Source: Tubulanus polymorphus
Taxonomy: Eukaryota > Nemertea > Palaeonemertea > Tubulaniformes > Tubulanidae
Direction of reading: 5' to 3'
Assembly (NCBI RefSeq): GCF_964204645.1
Contig: NW_027437460.1
Location: forward strand, 1-33,000
DNA: 33,000 nt
Shown in pieces: positions 8,367 through 19,399 of the stretch (position 1 is the stretch's first letter; each line of letters opens with the position of its first letter). Position numbers and translations under genes: made by a program. Under the pieces are notes generated by a model that saw only the letters and a program-made list of their open reading frames with translations, was not told the DNA's origin and did not search any database.

Positions 8367-9544
8367 TGAATACGGAACGGCACCCGGAGTAATGTCACGT
8401 TTTAAGGTATTAAGTATTTGGGATTCGAACCGAAGCATATCTAAAATGAAAATATACGTGTTTTAGCGTTTAGCTATGTTCCAGTTTTCTCAACTTTCGC
8501 CATATTAATTTCCCAGGGCGGCGCTGAAAACCAGGAAGTAATTTTGTCATTTTGCCGGTTTTGGGCCTCCGAAATCTCAAAGTTTTGGAAGAATTTAAGG
8601 TAGAATAGACAGTTCAGTCATCCAAATACCCAATAGTATTAAAACCCATCTAAAAACGAATCGAATGATACCTTATATGTCTATATGGCATTGGAAATAA
8701 GTGAGATATTCCCAGTTTCTCGTACTACTTCAAAACTAATTTTATGAGCTTGCGTTTTTACCTTATTAATTTTGATGACTTTTACTCGAATATAATTGGG
8801 TTCATTCGAAATCTGAAAACATACGTAATTAGATCTTGTTCTCCTGTCAATTTTGATATATAGAATGTGTACTCCCTATTACGAGTTGACTTAGAATTTG
8901 CGTCATCAAGTTAGGCCTAATCGTAAACTGCGGACCAAATTCGAAAATTATTGTAATTGGACTAGTGCCACAGTCTATAAAACACATACTGAGACTTATT
9001 GAATCCTGAAATGAAGGACTGTTATGAGAATAATCATTTGGCATAAGGAAATATTGAATTCGTTGCGTAATATGCCTAAACTAGGATTTTCCACGAGAAT
9101 GGTGTAAAAGCGCAGGCGTTACCTCAATTTTGGCTCTGACACAGAAATTTGTGTGCAGGTCTTCGGGTGGTGGGGCCATTTTTGTAGGGGATTTCCCTGA
9201 AAATTCTGACTAATTACAGCGCAGTCACAGTGAAAATTGATTAATACAGACTCGAAAATGTGTGTCTGTCCTGTCCAACAGTGCCGCACCCTTGTTGTGG
9301 AAACGGCTAAAGGGAAATAAATTTGATTGATCTGTTTCTCGTGGAAAACCAGCCTATGGCTCATTTTCACGCATCTCACATCTAATGTCGAATTCAGTTT
9401 TGTTTGAAAGGATATCAGGTTGTCTAGCTCAGTTAGTGTTTAGCGTAGGCCTACTAGGGACCTATGTATATTGTATTGGAAGATTGCCAAAAATCTTTGA
9501 ATTGTAAATTTTATTTTAAAGATAATATATTTTTTGTTTTATAG
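8367..9544. other. Transposon interior, left part: nothing recognised
   Basis: AT-rich unique sequence with no convincing coding region; minus-strand frames of 65 and 86 codons at 8847-9044 and 9119-9379 show no recognisable motif. A perfect tRNA B-box-like stretch lies at 8420-8431 on the minus strand, and an A-box-like TAGCTCAGTTAG at 9425-9436 on the plus strand. They are about 1 kb apart and on opposite strands, so they do not form one tRNA gene. TAGGCCTA-type palindromes occur at 8912-8919 and 9445-9454. Confidence 0.6.
8420..8431 (-). other. Pol III B-box-like motif (possible SINE remnant)
   Basis: On the minus strand this reads GGTTCGAATCCC, a perfect match to the tRNA internal-promoter B box. 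About 44 nt upstream on the same strand is TAGCTAAACGC, a weak A-box match at tRNA-like spacing, but the arms between them do not fold into a credible cloverleaf. It is at best a degenerate tRNA-derived remnant and could be chance. Confidence 0.25.
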
Positions 9545-9700
9545 GATTCGTCAGTTATTTGTCAGACATAGCAGATATTTTATAACCGATGTTTCCCATT
9601 CAAATGTAAGTTGTATCAAGCAGAAATTTGCAATTTTTTCATATTTATTTGTTCATAACATAATATTGACATTTGTTTATTTCAGGTAGATGGCAAGTAG
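9545..9700 (+). CDS. Possible two last exons of a small spliced gene (plus strand), function unknown
   Basis: A 61-nt segment (9545-9605) is preceded by a T-rich tract ending TTTTATAG and followed by the consensus donor GTAAGT at 9606. The next acceptor is TTTATTTCAG at 9676-9685. Joined in phase, the first segment is open for 20 codons (begins IRQLFVRHS after one phase base), and the second gives V-D-G-K and a stop at 9698-9700. AATAAA follows at 9760-9765. I do not recognise the peptide and cannot identify upstream exons or a start. Donor, acceptor and poly(A) hexamers are expected by chance in AT-rich DNA of this length, so this is only a hypothesis, made somewhat better by the signals being in the right order. 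It could belong to the transposon or be captured sequence. Confidence 0.2.
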
Positions 9701-9759
9701 CGTGCATTTGGTTCTGATGGTACCCATGGAATTCAGCAGTTGGCCTTCCATATCATATC

Positions 9760-9765
9760 AATAAA
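9760..9765 (+). promoter_or_regulatory. Candidate poly(A) signal AATAAA
   Basis: AATAAA lies 60 bases after the candidate plus-strand stop at 9698-9700. It supports that gene model only weakly, because the hexamer is common in this AT-rich region. Confidence 0.25.
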
Positions 9766-9900
9766 TTTTACAAATTAGTAACCGCAATTGCTCAAATAGC
9801 TTGTTGCATTCAAAGCTTCTGTCTCATTGTTTTAGGTTTGAAATAAAAGATTGATGTACTTTCAATTTGCTTCTTTTTCTGACTGCGATATATATTACCA

Positions 9901-10117
9901 CGTCTACAGCTCGTTGAACCCGCGTTTCAAAGTATGCGGGTTCATATAAACCCAGCGTTTGCAGGGCTGCATCTACACTTAATTTAGCTCCAGTAACTGA
10001 ATCCACATCTGTAGAGTTTTTCGTGAACATAGGTTCAATTCTCAATAGGTTATATAACTCCTTTTTCAAAAACCTGGCTTTTTGCATTCAACCCGTATTT
10101 CGAGCTTAGTGTAGACG
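9901..10117. repeat. Possible nested MITE-like inverted repeat
   Basis: The left end reads CGTCTACAGCTCG; the complement of the right end reads CGTCTACACTAAGCTCG. These are inverted termini about 217 bp apart, differing by a small indel. Inside, GAACCCGC (9916-9923) and GCGGGTTC (9936-9943) form an 8-bp stem, and a further AACCC at 9949-9953 could compete for the same GGGTT. No target duplication longer than CA is visible. Minus-strand frames of 87 and 66 codons (9824-10087, 10050-10250) run through it and have no motif I recognise. Confidence 0.3.
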
Positions 10118-10241
10118 CATAACCTCGGTATAAGATGCAAGTGTAGAAGAAGCTTCTCTTATTTTCTTCTGTTAGTAGGAATGAATAGGAATTCACGACT
10201 TCAGGAATACGCATATGAAAAAGCTCTTTTATATGTTTAGA

Positions 10242-10247
10242 TTTATT
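10242..10247 (-). promoter_or_regulatory. Candidate poly(A) signal AATAAA (minus strand)
   Basis: The complement reads AATAAA, 8 bases beyond the candidate minus-strand stop TAG (10255-10257). It fits the terminal-exon model at 10255-10343. Confidence 0.25.
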
Positions 10248-10254
10248 CAAACAT

Positions 10255-10343
10255 CTAAGTGAAAAGATGGAAACAAGTAAAATCTTGACAATCCCCAGTT
10301 TTAAGATTCAACTTCATGTCCTTGTACTTGATATCTGCATCAC
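10255..10343 (-). CDS. Possible terminal exon of a small spliced gene (minus strand), function unknown
   Basis: On the minus strand, a pyrimidine-rich tract ending TTCATCTTTAG precedes GTGATGCAG. Read after two phase bases, the segment is open for 28 codons (DADIKYKDMKLNLKTGD at its start) to TAG, and AATAAA follows almost at once. A possible preceding exon near 10461-10513 begins after TGCTAATTTAG, ends at a GTGAGT donor and leaves one base, which matches the phase; but its upstream part carries a TAA in the same frame. A GTAAGT donor also lies near 10936-10941 downstream of an ATG at about 11047. I cannot name the product. It may be a decayed gene, a transposon transcript, or chance. Confidence 0.22.
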
Positions 10344-11419
10344 CTAAAGATGAATAAAAGCAAACAAAAAATTCAATTGATTGCTGAAAGTTAAATGATT
10401 CAATACAGCAGCGATGACTACAGATGATGTATTTACCATTCAGTCAGTGAGGCCTACTCACTTTTTATCATCTCCAATCCTGTAAACCTGGCTTTTCTAG
10501 TCACAAGTTGACCTCTAAATTAGCATTGTTCGGGTTCCTGTAACAGGCTGAACTCTCTGAAAAAAAACATTGCCTTTGAAATAAAAAAAATTGCATGTGG
10601 AAATTTATTTCAAGACTTCATAGTTATGTAAATAAATGTCATGAATAGCCTACCTTCTTACGACTCTAAGAGGCCTAGGCCTACTTTTCGGGTCCATGGA
10701 AAAATCATTCACTAGTAGATAGGTGGTCTGTCAAAAATGTTTCCTAAAAATAAGATAAGTAGCAGTGAGTACACTACCTACAAGTTCACTCAACCCCCCC
10801 CCCCCCCCCAGTAGATTGTTTGATGAGAACCTAATCTAAAGTATCGCTTGTCCATGTTTTTGTAGACTACATTAAAGTGTGGATGGAGTAGACACTTGAA
10901 GATAATTAGACACCGTAGAATTGAGTGCAGGACACTTACATTTGTTTCGTTTATTCTTCTCGTTAGGACCTTGGCTGCTTCGGGAATCAGGTTCCGATTC
11001 GATGCGACAGAAGAGTAGTAGTACTGTAGGCCTGTGTACCATGGCATGACCGAGTACCGACAGCTGATATTTTATCGGTCGTAGCGCACTATTTTATCAT
11101 GATCCATAGCCATATTCCAACCTTGGTGCCTTGAGTGCGGTACAGTTATTCTTTTAAACGGACTTGGGCCATTTGTGATGTGAAATACTATATTTTATAC
11201 CAGATCCAGTCAGTTAAAGAAAATTCTCCGTCTTGTTTATCATGACGGCCGCCATTTTGACTAGCGGTAATTGATGATTGACACCAATCAAATTTTTAAA
11301 ACTAATCTTCCAGCGATGTTGCTTTCAATTAATTTTATGTTTTATATGTTAATTATAGTCTTTAAATGGATTCTTTTATAAATATTATTTAAAATACATC
11401 GCAGAATAGATTTTAGATC
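10344..11419. other. Transposon interior, right part: no gene supported
   Basis: AT-rich sequence with a 16-C run at 10794-10809, the palindromic block AGGCCTAGGCCT at 10671-10682 and scattered splice-like signals on the minus strand. The 85-codon minus-strand frame (10790-11047) ends in glycines encoded by the C run and shows no motif. AAAATGGCGGCC on the minus strand near 11247-11258 resembles a YY1-type promoter motif, which is too common to weigh. Confidence 0.5.
10794..10809. repeat. Poly-C homopolymer, 16 bp
   Basis: Sixteen consecutive C bases. The length is likely to vary or be miscalled, and it could form a G-rich structure on the minus strand. Confidence 0.95.
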
Positions 11420-11555
11420 CTTCAACGCGCGTATCGCGAGACCGCGCGGTGTTGTTTATTTAGAGTATTATGACGTCATAACAACATTCGCGCACCTAGA
11501 AAGTTCACGTGTTTGGTGTCAAGGTCGCTGAAAGTTGCGGCTCTGTACCTTCGTG
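11420..11555 (-). repeat. Right terminal inverted repeat
   Basis: The complement of this segment starts CACGAAGGTACAGAG and continues with GCGACCTTGAC, GTTATGACGT, CTCGCG and GCGCGTTGAAGG, each matching the left end in the same order. It ends with TTCGTG at 11555, directly before the repeated TAAC. Confidence 0.72.
11468..11481. promoter_or_regulatory. CRE-like palindrome in right TIR
   Basis: TTATGACGTCATAA is a 14-bp perfect palindrome containing the CREB/ATF site TGACGTCA. The left TIR keeps the half GTTATGACGT but not the palindrome. A promoter or transposase-binding role is inference. Confidence 0.4.
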
Positions 11556-11559
11556 TAAC
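11556..11559. repeat. Target-site duplication, right (TAAC)
   Basis: TAAC follows the right TIR and continues as CCACCAATTAAGATAG, the rest of the interrupted C monomer. It matches 8244-8247. Confidence 0.8.
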
Positions 11560-13439
11560 CCACCAATTAAGATAGATTCATCATCTTTGGGACTATATTT
11601 AGCTAGAAAAATCTGTATCTTTCAACCCATCTACTCGAAATCAGTTCAGTATACCTTAACCTATCATTTAAGATCGAATCCATCATCTTCAGGAGCAAAA
11701 GTAGCTAGAAAATTCTTAATCTTTCCACCTATCTATTTCAAATCAGTTCAATACGCCAAAAACTATCTTTTCAGATTGAATCCATCACCTTCAGAAGCAA
11801 AAGAAGCCAGAAAATTCTGAATCTTTCAAACAGTCTATTGAAAATCAGTTCAGTACACCCTAACCCACCAATTAAGATAGAATTCATCATCTTTAGGACC
11901 ATATTTAGCTAGAAAAATCTGTATCTTTCAACCCATCTACTCGAAATCAGTTCAGTTTACCTTAACCTATCATTTCAGATCGAATTCATCATCTTCAGGA
12001 GCATTTAGTAGCCAGAAAATTCTTAATCTTTCCACCTATCTATTTCAAATCAGTTCAATACGCCTAAACCCATCTTTTCAGATTGAATCCATCATCTTCA
12101 GAAGCAAAAGCAGCCAGAAAATCCTGAATCTTTCAAACAGTCTATTGAAAATCAGTTCAGTACACCCTAACCCACCAATTAAGATAGAATTCATCATCTT
12201 TAGGACCATATTTAGCTAGAAAAATCTGTATCTTTCAACCGATCTACTCGAAATCAGTTCACTTTACCTTAACCAATCATTTCAGATCGAATCCATCATC
12301 TTCAGGAGCAAAAGTAGCTAGAAAATTCTTAATCTTTCCACCTATCTATTTGAAATCAGTTCAATACGCCTAAACCCATCTTTTCAGATTGAATCCATCA
12401 TCTTCAGAAGCAAAAGCAGCCAGAAAATTCTGAATCTTTCAAACAGTCTATTGAAAATCAGTTCAGTACACCCTAACCCACCAATTAAGATAGAATTCAT
12501 CATCTTTAGGACCATATTTAGCTAGAAAAATCTGTATCTTTCAACCGATCTACTCGAAATCAGTTCAATTTACCTTAACCAATCATTTCAGATCGAATCC
12601 ATCATCTTCAGGAGCAAAAGTAGCTAGAAAATTCTTAATCTTTCCACCTATCTATTTGAAATCAGTTCAATACGCCTAAACCCATCTTTTCAGATTGAAT
12701 CCATCATCTTCAGAAGCAAAAGCAGCCAGAAAATTCTGAATCTTTCAAACAGTCTATTGAAAATCAGTTCAGTACACCCTAACCCACCAATTAAGATAGA
12801 TTCATCATCTTTAGGACCATATTTAGCTAGAAAAATCTGTATCTTTCAACCCATCTACTCGAAATCAGTTCAGTTTACCTTAACCTATCATTTGAGATCG
12901 AATCCATCATCTTCAGGAGCAAAAAGTAGCTAGAAAATTCTTAATCTTTCCACCTATCTATTTCAAATCAGTTCAATACGCCTAAACCCATCTTTTCAGA
13001 TTGAAAGCATCATCTTCAGAAGCAAAAGCAGCCAGAAAATTCTGAATCTTTCAAACAGTCTATTGAAAATCAGTTCAGTACACCCTAACCCACCAATTAA
13101 GATAGAATTCATCATCTTTAGGACCATATTTAGCTAGAAAAATCTGTATCTTTCAACCCATCTACTCGAAATCAGTTCAGATTACCTTAACCTATCATTT
13201 GAGATCGAATCCATCATCTTCAGGAGCAAAAGTAGCTAGAAAATTCTTAATCTTTCCACCTATCTATTTCAAATCAGTTCAATACGCCAAAAACTATCTT
13301 TTCAGATTGAATCCATCACCTTCAGAAGCAAAAGAAGCCAGAAAATTCTGAATCTTTCAAACAGTCTATTGAAAATCAGTTCAGTACACCCTAACCCACC
13401 AATTAAGATAGAATTCATCATCTTTAGGACCATATTTAG

Positions 13440-15000
13440 CTAGAAAAATCTGTATCTTTCAACCCATCTACTCGAAATCAGTTCAGTTTACCTTAACCTA
13501 TCATTCCAGATCGAATTCATCATCTTCAGGAGCATTTAGTAGCCAGAAAATTCTTAATCTTTCCACCTATCTATTTCAAATCAGTTCAATACGCCTAAAC
13601 CCATCTTTTCAGATTGAATCCATCATCTTCAGAAGCAAAAGCAGCCAGAAAATTCTGAATCTTTCAAACAGTCTATTGAAAATCAGTTCAGTACACCCTA
13701 ACACACCAATTAAGATAGATTCATCATCTTTAGGACCATATTTAGCTAGAAAAATCTGTATCTTTCAACCCATCTACTCGAAATCAGTTCAGTTTACCTT
13801 AACCTATCATTTCAGATCGAATCCATCATCTTCAGGAGCATTTAGTAGCCAGAAAATTCTTAATCTTTCCACCTATCTATTTCAAATCAGTTCAATACGC
13901 CTAAACCCATCTTTTCGGATTGAAACCATCATCTTCAGAAGCAAAAGCAGCCAGAAAATTCTGAATCTTTCAAACAGTCTATTGAAAATCAGTTCAGTAC
14001 ACCCTAACCCACCAATTAAGATAGAATTCATCATCTTTAGGACCATATTTAGCTAGAAAAATCTGTATCTTTCAACCGATCTACTCGAAATCAGTTCAGT
14101 TTACCTTAACCTATCATTTCAGATCGAATCCATCATCTTCAGGAGCAAAAGTAGCTAGAAAATTCTTAATCTTTCCACCTATCTATTTGAAGTCAGTTCA
14201 ATACGCCTTAACCCATCTTTTCAGATTGAAACCATCATCTTCAGAAGCAAAAGCAGCCAGAAAATTCTGAATCTTTCAAACAGTCTATTGAAAATCAGTT
14301 CAGTACACCCTAACCCACCAATTAAGATAGAATTCATCATCTTTAGGACCATATTTAGCTAGAAAAATCTGTATCTTTCAACCCATCTACTCGAAATCAG
14401 TTTAGTTTACCTTAACCTATCATTTGAGATCGAATCCATCATCTTCAGGAGCATTTAGTAGCCAGAAAATTCTTAATCTTTCCACCTATCTATTTCAAAT
14501 CAGTTCAATACGCCTAAACCCATCTTTTCAGATTGAATCCATCATCTTCAGAAGCAAAAGCAGCCAGAAAATTCTGAATCTTTCAAACAGTCTATTGAAA
14601 ATCAGTTCAGTACACCCTAACCCACCAATTAAGATAGAATTCATCATCTTTAGGACCATATTTAGCTAGAAAAATCTGTATCTTTCAACCCATCTACTCG
14701 AAATCAGTTCAGTTTACCTTAACCTATCATTTCAGATCGAATCTATCATCTTCAGGAGCAAAAGTAGCTAGAAAATTCTTAATCTTTCCACCTATCTATT
14801 TCAAATCAGTTCAATACGCCTAAACCCATCTTTTCAGATTGAAACCACCATCTTCAGAAGCAAAAGCAGCCAGAAAATTCTGAATCTTTCAAACAGTCTA
14901 TTGAAAATCAGTTCAGTACACCCTAACCCACCAATTAAGATAGAATTCATCATCTTTAGGACCATATTTAGCTAGAAAAATCTGTATCTTTCAACCCATC
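13440..15000. repeat. Satellite duplication block (partner at 20910-22470)
   Basis: A run of about five units matches 20910-22470 at a constant offset of 7,470 bases, sharing TCATTCCAG, CTTTTCGG, GAAGTCAG, CAGTTTAG plus CATTTGAG, and GAATCTATC in order. To the left, CGCCAAAAACT at 13286 has no counterpart at +7,470; to the right, the CATCATCAGG variant near 15050 has none. The offset equals 24 units plus the 119-bp truncated unit. Confidence 0.75.
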
Positions 15001-16000
15001 TACTCGAAATCAGTTCAGTTTACCTTAACCTATCATTTCAGATCGAATCTATCATCATCAGGAGCAAAAGTAGCTAGAAAATTCTTAATCTTTCCACCTA
15101 TCTATTTCAAATCAGTTCAATACGCCTAAACCCATCTTTTCAGATTGAAACCACCATCTTCAGAAGCAAAAGCAGCCAGAAAATTCTGAATCTTTCAAAC
15201 AGTCTATTGAAAATCAGTTCAGTACACCCTAACCCACCAATTAAGATAGAATTCATCATCTTTAGGACCATATTTAGCTAGAAAAATCTGTATCTTTCAA
15301 CCAATCTACTCGAAATCAGTTCAGTTTACCTTAACCTATCATTTCAGATCGAATCCATCATCTTCAGGAGCATTTAATAGCCAGAAAATTCTTAATCTTT
15401 CCACCTATCTATTTCAAATCAGTTCAATACGCCTAAACCCATCTTTTCAGATTGAATCCACCATCTTCAGAAGCAAAAGCAGCCAGAAAATCCTGAATCT
15501 TTCAAACAGTCTATTGAAAATCAGTTCAGTACACCCTAACCCACCAATTAAGATAGAATTCATCATCTTTAGGACCATATTTAGCTAGAAAAATCTGTAT
15601 CTTTCAACCGATCTACTCGAAATCAGTTCACTTTACCTTAACCAATCATTTCAGATCGAATCCATCATCTTCAGGAGCAAAAGTAGCCAGAAAATTCTTA
15701 ATCTTTCCACCTATCTATTTGAAATCAGTTCAATACGCCTAAACCCATCTTTTCAGATTGAATCCATCATCTTCAGAAGCAAAAGCAGCCAGAAAATTCT
15801 GAATCTTTCAAACAGTCTATTGAAAATCAGTTCAGTACTCCCTAACCCACCAATTAAGATAGATTCATCATCTTTGGGACTATATTTAGCTAGAAAAATC
15901 TGTATCTTTCAACCCATCTACTCGAAATCAGTTCAGTATACCTTAACCTATCATTTGAGATCGAATCCATCATCTTCAGGAGCAAAAGTAGCTAGAAAAT
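14700..16000. repeat. Satellite duplication block (partner at 18494-19794)
   Basis: Constant offset of 3,794 bases. Shared variants include GAATCTATCATCATCAGG (15049/18843), CAACCAATC (15298/19092), CCACCATC and CTTTGGGACTATA. Past about 16035 the copies differ (CGCCTAAACCC versus CGCCAAAAACT). Confidence 0.72.
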
Positions 16001-16822
16001 TCTTAATCTTTCCACCTATCTATTTCAAATCAGTTCAATACGCCTAAACCCATCTTTTCAGATTGAATCCATCATCTTCAGAAGCAAAAGCAGCCAGAAA
16101 ATTCTGAATCTTTCAAACAGTCTATTGAAAATCAGTTCAGTACACCCTAACCCACCAATTAAGATAGAATTCATCATCTTTAGGACCATATTTAGCTAGA
16201 AAAATCTGTATCTTTCAACCGATCTACTCGAAATCAGTTCAATTTACCTTAACCAATCATTTCAGATCGAATCCATCATCTTCAGGAGCAAAAGTAGCTA
16301 GAAAATTCTTAATCTTTCCACCTATCTATTTGAAATCAGTTCAATACGCCTAAACCCATCTTTTCAGATTGAATCCATCATCTTCAGAAGCAAAAGCAGC
16401 CAGAAAATTCTGAATCTTTCAAACAGTCTATTGAAAATCAGTTCAGTACACCCTAACCCACCAATTAAGATAGATTCATCATCTTTAGGACCATATTTAG
16501 CTAGAAAAATCTGTATCTTTCAACCCATCTACTCGAAATCAGTTCAGTTTACCTTAACCTATCATTTGAGATCGAATCCATCATCTTCAGGAGCAAAAAG
16601 TAGCTAGAAAATTCTTAATCTTTCCACCTATCTATTTCAAATCAGTTCAATACGCCTAAACCCATCTTTTCAGATTGAAAGCATCATCTTCAGAAGCAAA
16701 AGCAGCCAGAAAATTCTGAATCTTTCAAACAGTCTATTGAAAATCAGTTCAGTACACCCTAACCCACCAATTAAGATAGAATTCATCATCTTTAGGACCA
16801 TATTTAGCTAGAAAAATCTGTA

Positions 16823-16941
16823 TCTTTCAACCCATCTACTCCAAATCAGTTCAGATTGAAAATCAGTTCAGTACACCCTAACCCACCAATTAAGATAGAA
16901 TTCATCATCTTTAGGACCATATTTAGCTAGAAAAATCTGTA
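16823..16941. repeat. Truncated satellite unit (119 bp)
   Basis: The first ~35 bases of an A monomer (CATCTACTCCAAATCAG, CAGATT) are fused directly to a C monomer from about position 19 (GAAAATCAG). About 187 bases are missing. ATT is shared at the join, and the preceding A type (CAGATTACC elsewhere) explains it. The unit marks an unequal-exchange or deletion breakpoint. Confidence 0.88.
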
Positions 16942-19399
16942 TCTTTCAACCAATCTACTCGAAATCAGTTCAGTTTACCTTAACCTATCATTTCAGATCG
17001 AATCCATCATCTTCAGGAGCATTTAGTAGCCAGAAAATTCTTAATCTTTCCACCTATCTATTTCAAATCAGTTCAATACGCCTAAACCCATCTTTTCAGA
17101 TTGAATCCACCATCTTCAGAAGCAAAAGCAGCCAGAAAATCCTGAATCTTTCAAACAGTCTATTGAAAATCAGTTCAGTACACCCTAACCCACCAATTAA
17201 GATAGAATTCATCATCTTTAGGACCATATTTAGCTAGAAAAATCTGTATCTTTCAACCGATATACTCGAAATCAGTTCAATTTACCTTAACCAATCATTT
17301 CAGATCGAATCCATCATCTTCAGGAGCAAAAGTAGCTAGAAAATTCTTAATCTTTCCACCTATCTATTTGAAATCAGTTCAATACGCCTAAACCCATCTT
17401 TTCAGATTGAATCCATCATCTTCAGAAGCAAAAGCAGCCAGAAAATTCTGAATCTTTCAAACAGTCTATTGAAAATCAGTTCAGTACACCCTAACCCACC
17501 AATTAAGATAGATTCATCATCTTTAGGACCATATTTAGCTAGAAAAATCTGTATCTTTCAACCCATCTACTCGAAATCAGTTCAGTTTACCTTAACCTAT
17601 CATTTGAGATCGAATCCATCATCTTCAGGAGCAAAAAGTAGCTAGAAAATTCTTAATCTTTCCACCTATCTATTTCAAATCAGTTCAATACGCCTAAACC
17701 CATCTTTTCAGATTGAAAGCATCATCTTCAGAAGCAAAAGCAGCCAGAAAATTCTGAATCTTTCAAACAGTCTATTGAAAATCAGTTCAGTACACCCTAA
17801 CCCACCAATTAAGATAGAATTCATCATCTTTAGGACCATATTTAGCTAGAAAAATCTGTATCTTTCAACCCATCTACTCGAAATCAGTTCAGATTACCTT
17901 AACCTATCATTTGAGATCGAATCCATCATCTTCAGGAGCATTGAGTAGCCAGAAAATTCTTAACCTTTCCACCTATCTATTTCAAATCAGTTCAATACGC
18001 CTAAACCCATCTTTTCAGATTGAATCCATCATCTTCAGAAGCAAAAGCAGCCAGAAAATCCTGAATCTTTCAAACAGTCTATTCAAAATCAGTTCAGTAC
18101 ACCCTAACACACCAATTAAGATAGAATTCATCATCTTTAGGACCATATTTAGCTAGAAAAATCTGTATCTTTCAACCCATCTACTCGAAATCAGTTCAGT
18201 TTACCTTAACCTATCATTTCAGATCGAATCCATCATCTTCAGGAGCATTTAGTAGCCAGAAAATTCTTAATCTTTCCACCTATCTATTTCAAATCAGTTC
18301 AATACGCCTAAACCCATCTTTTCGGATTGAAACCATCATCTTCAGAAGCAAAAGCAGCCAGAAAATTCTGAATCTTTCAAACAGTCTATTGAAAATCAGT
18401 TCAGTACACCCTAACCCACCAATTAAGATAGAATTCATCATCTTTAGGACCATATTTAGCTAGAAAAATCTGTATCTTTCAACCCATCTACTCGAAATCA
18501 GTTCAGTTTACCTTAACCTATCATTTCAGATCGAATCTATCATCTTCAGGAGCAAAAGTAGCTAGAAAATTCTTAATCTTTCCACCTATCTATTTCAAAT
18601 CAGTTCAATACGCCTAAACCCATCTTTTCAGATTGAAACCACCATCTTCAGAAGCAAAAGCAGCCAGAAAATTCTGAATCTTTCAAACAGTCTATTGAAA
18701 ATCAGTTCAGTACACCCTAACCCACCAATTAAGATAGAATTCATCATCTTTAGGACCATATTTAGCTAGAAAAATCTGTATCTTTCAACCCATCTACTCG
18801 AAATCAGTTCAGTTTACCTTAACCTATCATTTCAGATCGAATCTATCATCATCAGGAGCAAAAGTAGCTAGAAAATTCTTAATCTTTCCACCTATCTATT
18901 TCAAATCAGTTCAATACGCCTAAACCCATCTTTTCAGATTGAAACCACCATCTTCAGAAGCAAAAGCAGCCAGAAAATTCTGAATCTTTCAAACAGTCTA
19001 TTGAAAATAAGTTCAGTACACCCTAACCCACCAATTAAGATAGAATTCATCATCTTTAGGACCATATTTAGCTAGAAAAATCTGTATCTTTCAACCAATC
19101 TACTCGAAATCAGTTCAGTTTACCTTAACCTATCATTTCAGATCGAATCCATCATCTTCAGGAGCATTTAGTAGCCAGAAAATTCTTAATCTTTCCACCT
19201 ATCTATTTCAAATCAGTTCAATACGCCTAAACCCATCTTTTCAGATTGAATCCACCATCTTCAGAAGCAAAAGCAGCCAGAAAATCCTGAATCTTTCAAA
19301 CAGTCTATTGAAAATCAGTTCAGTACACCCTAACCCACCAATTAAGATAGAATTCATCATCTTTAGGACCATATTTAGCTAGAAAAATCTGTATCTTTC

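Larger units (their letters stand above)
8248..11555. mobile_element. 3.3-kb TIR DNA transposon, non-autonomous or decayed, superfamily unassigned
   Basis: Unique sequence interrupting one C monomer exactly between duplicated TAAC copies. The two ends are imperfect inverted repeats: CACGACGGTAC at the left and CACGAAGGTAC as the complement of the right end, with further matches inward for over 100 bp. Satellite register resumes on the right at the base expected from uninterrupted copies of the same segment (TAAC at 6102, 15843, 19637 and 23007). The longest open frames inside are only 65-87 codons and none resembles a transposase. A CAC terminus with a 4-bp duplication resembles CMC/Chapaev-type elements, but this assignment is weak; Transib-like elements also start with CAC but make 5-bp duplications. 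Confidence 0.8.

Noticed and set aside
8420-8475. tRNA gene on the minus strand
   Set aside because: The B box is perfect, but the D and anticodon arms do not fold properly and the A box is weak.
9119-9379. 86-codon minus-strand gene
   Set aside because: No recognisable motif, no supporting signals, and this length is expected by chance in 3.3 kb.
10790-11047. 85-codon minus-strand gene
   Set aside because: Its C-terminus is a glycine run from the poly-C tract, and a GTAAGT donor lies inside it. No family resemblance.
8248-11555. Host unique DNA or an assembly misjoin rather than a transposon
   Set aside because: The TAAC duplication, matching inverted ends and exact resumption of the same C monomer argue against a misjoin. 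Long reads would settle it.
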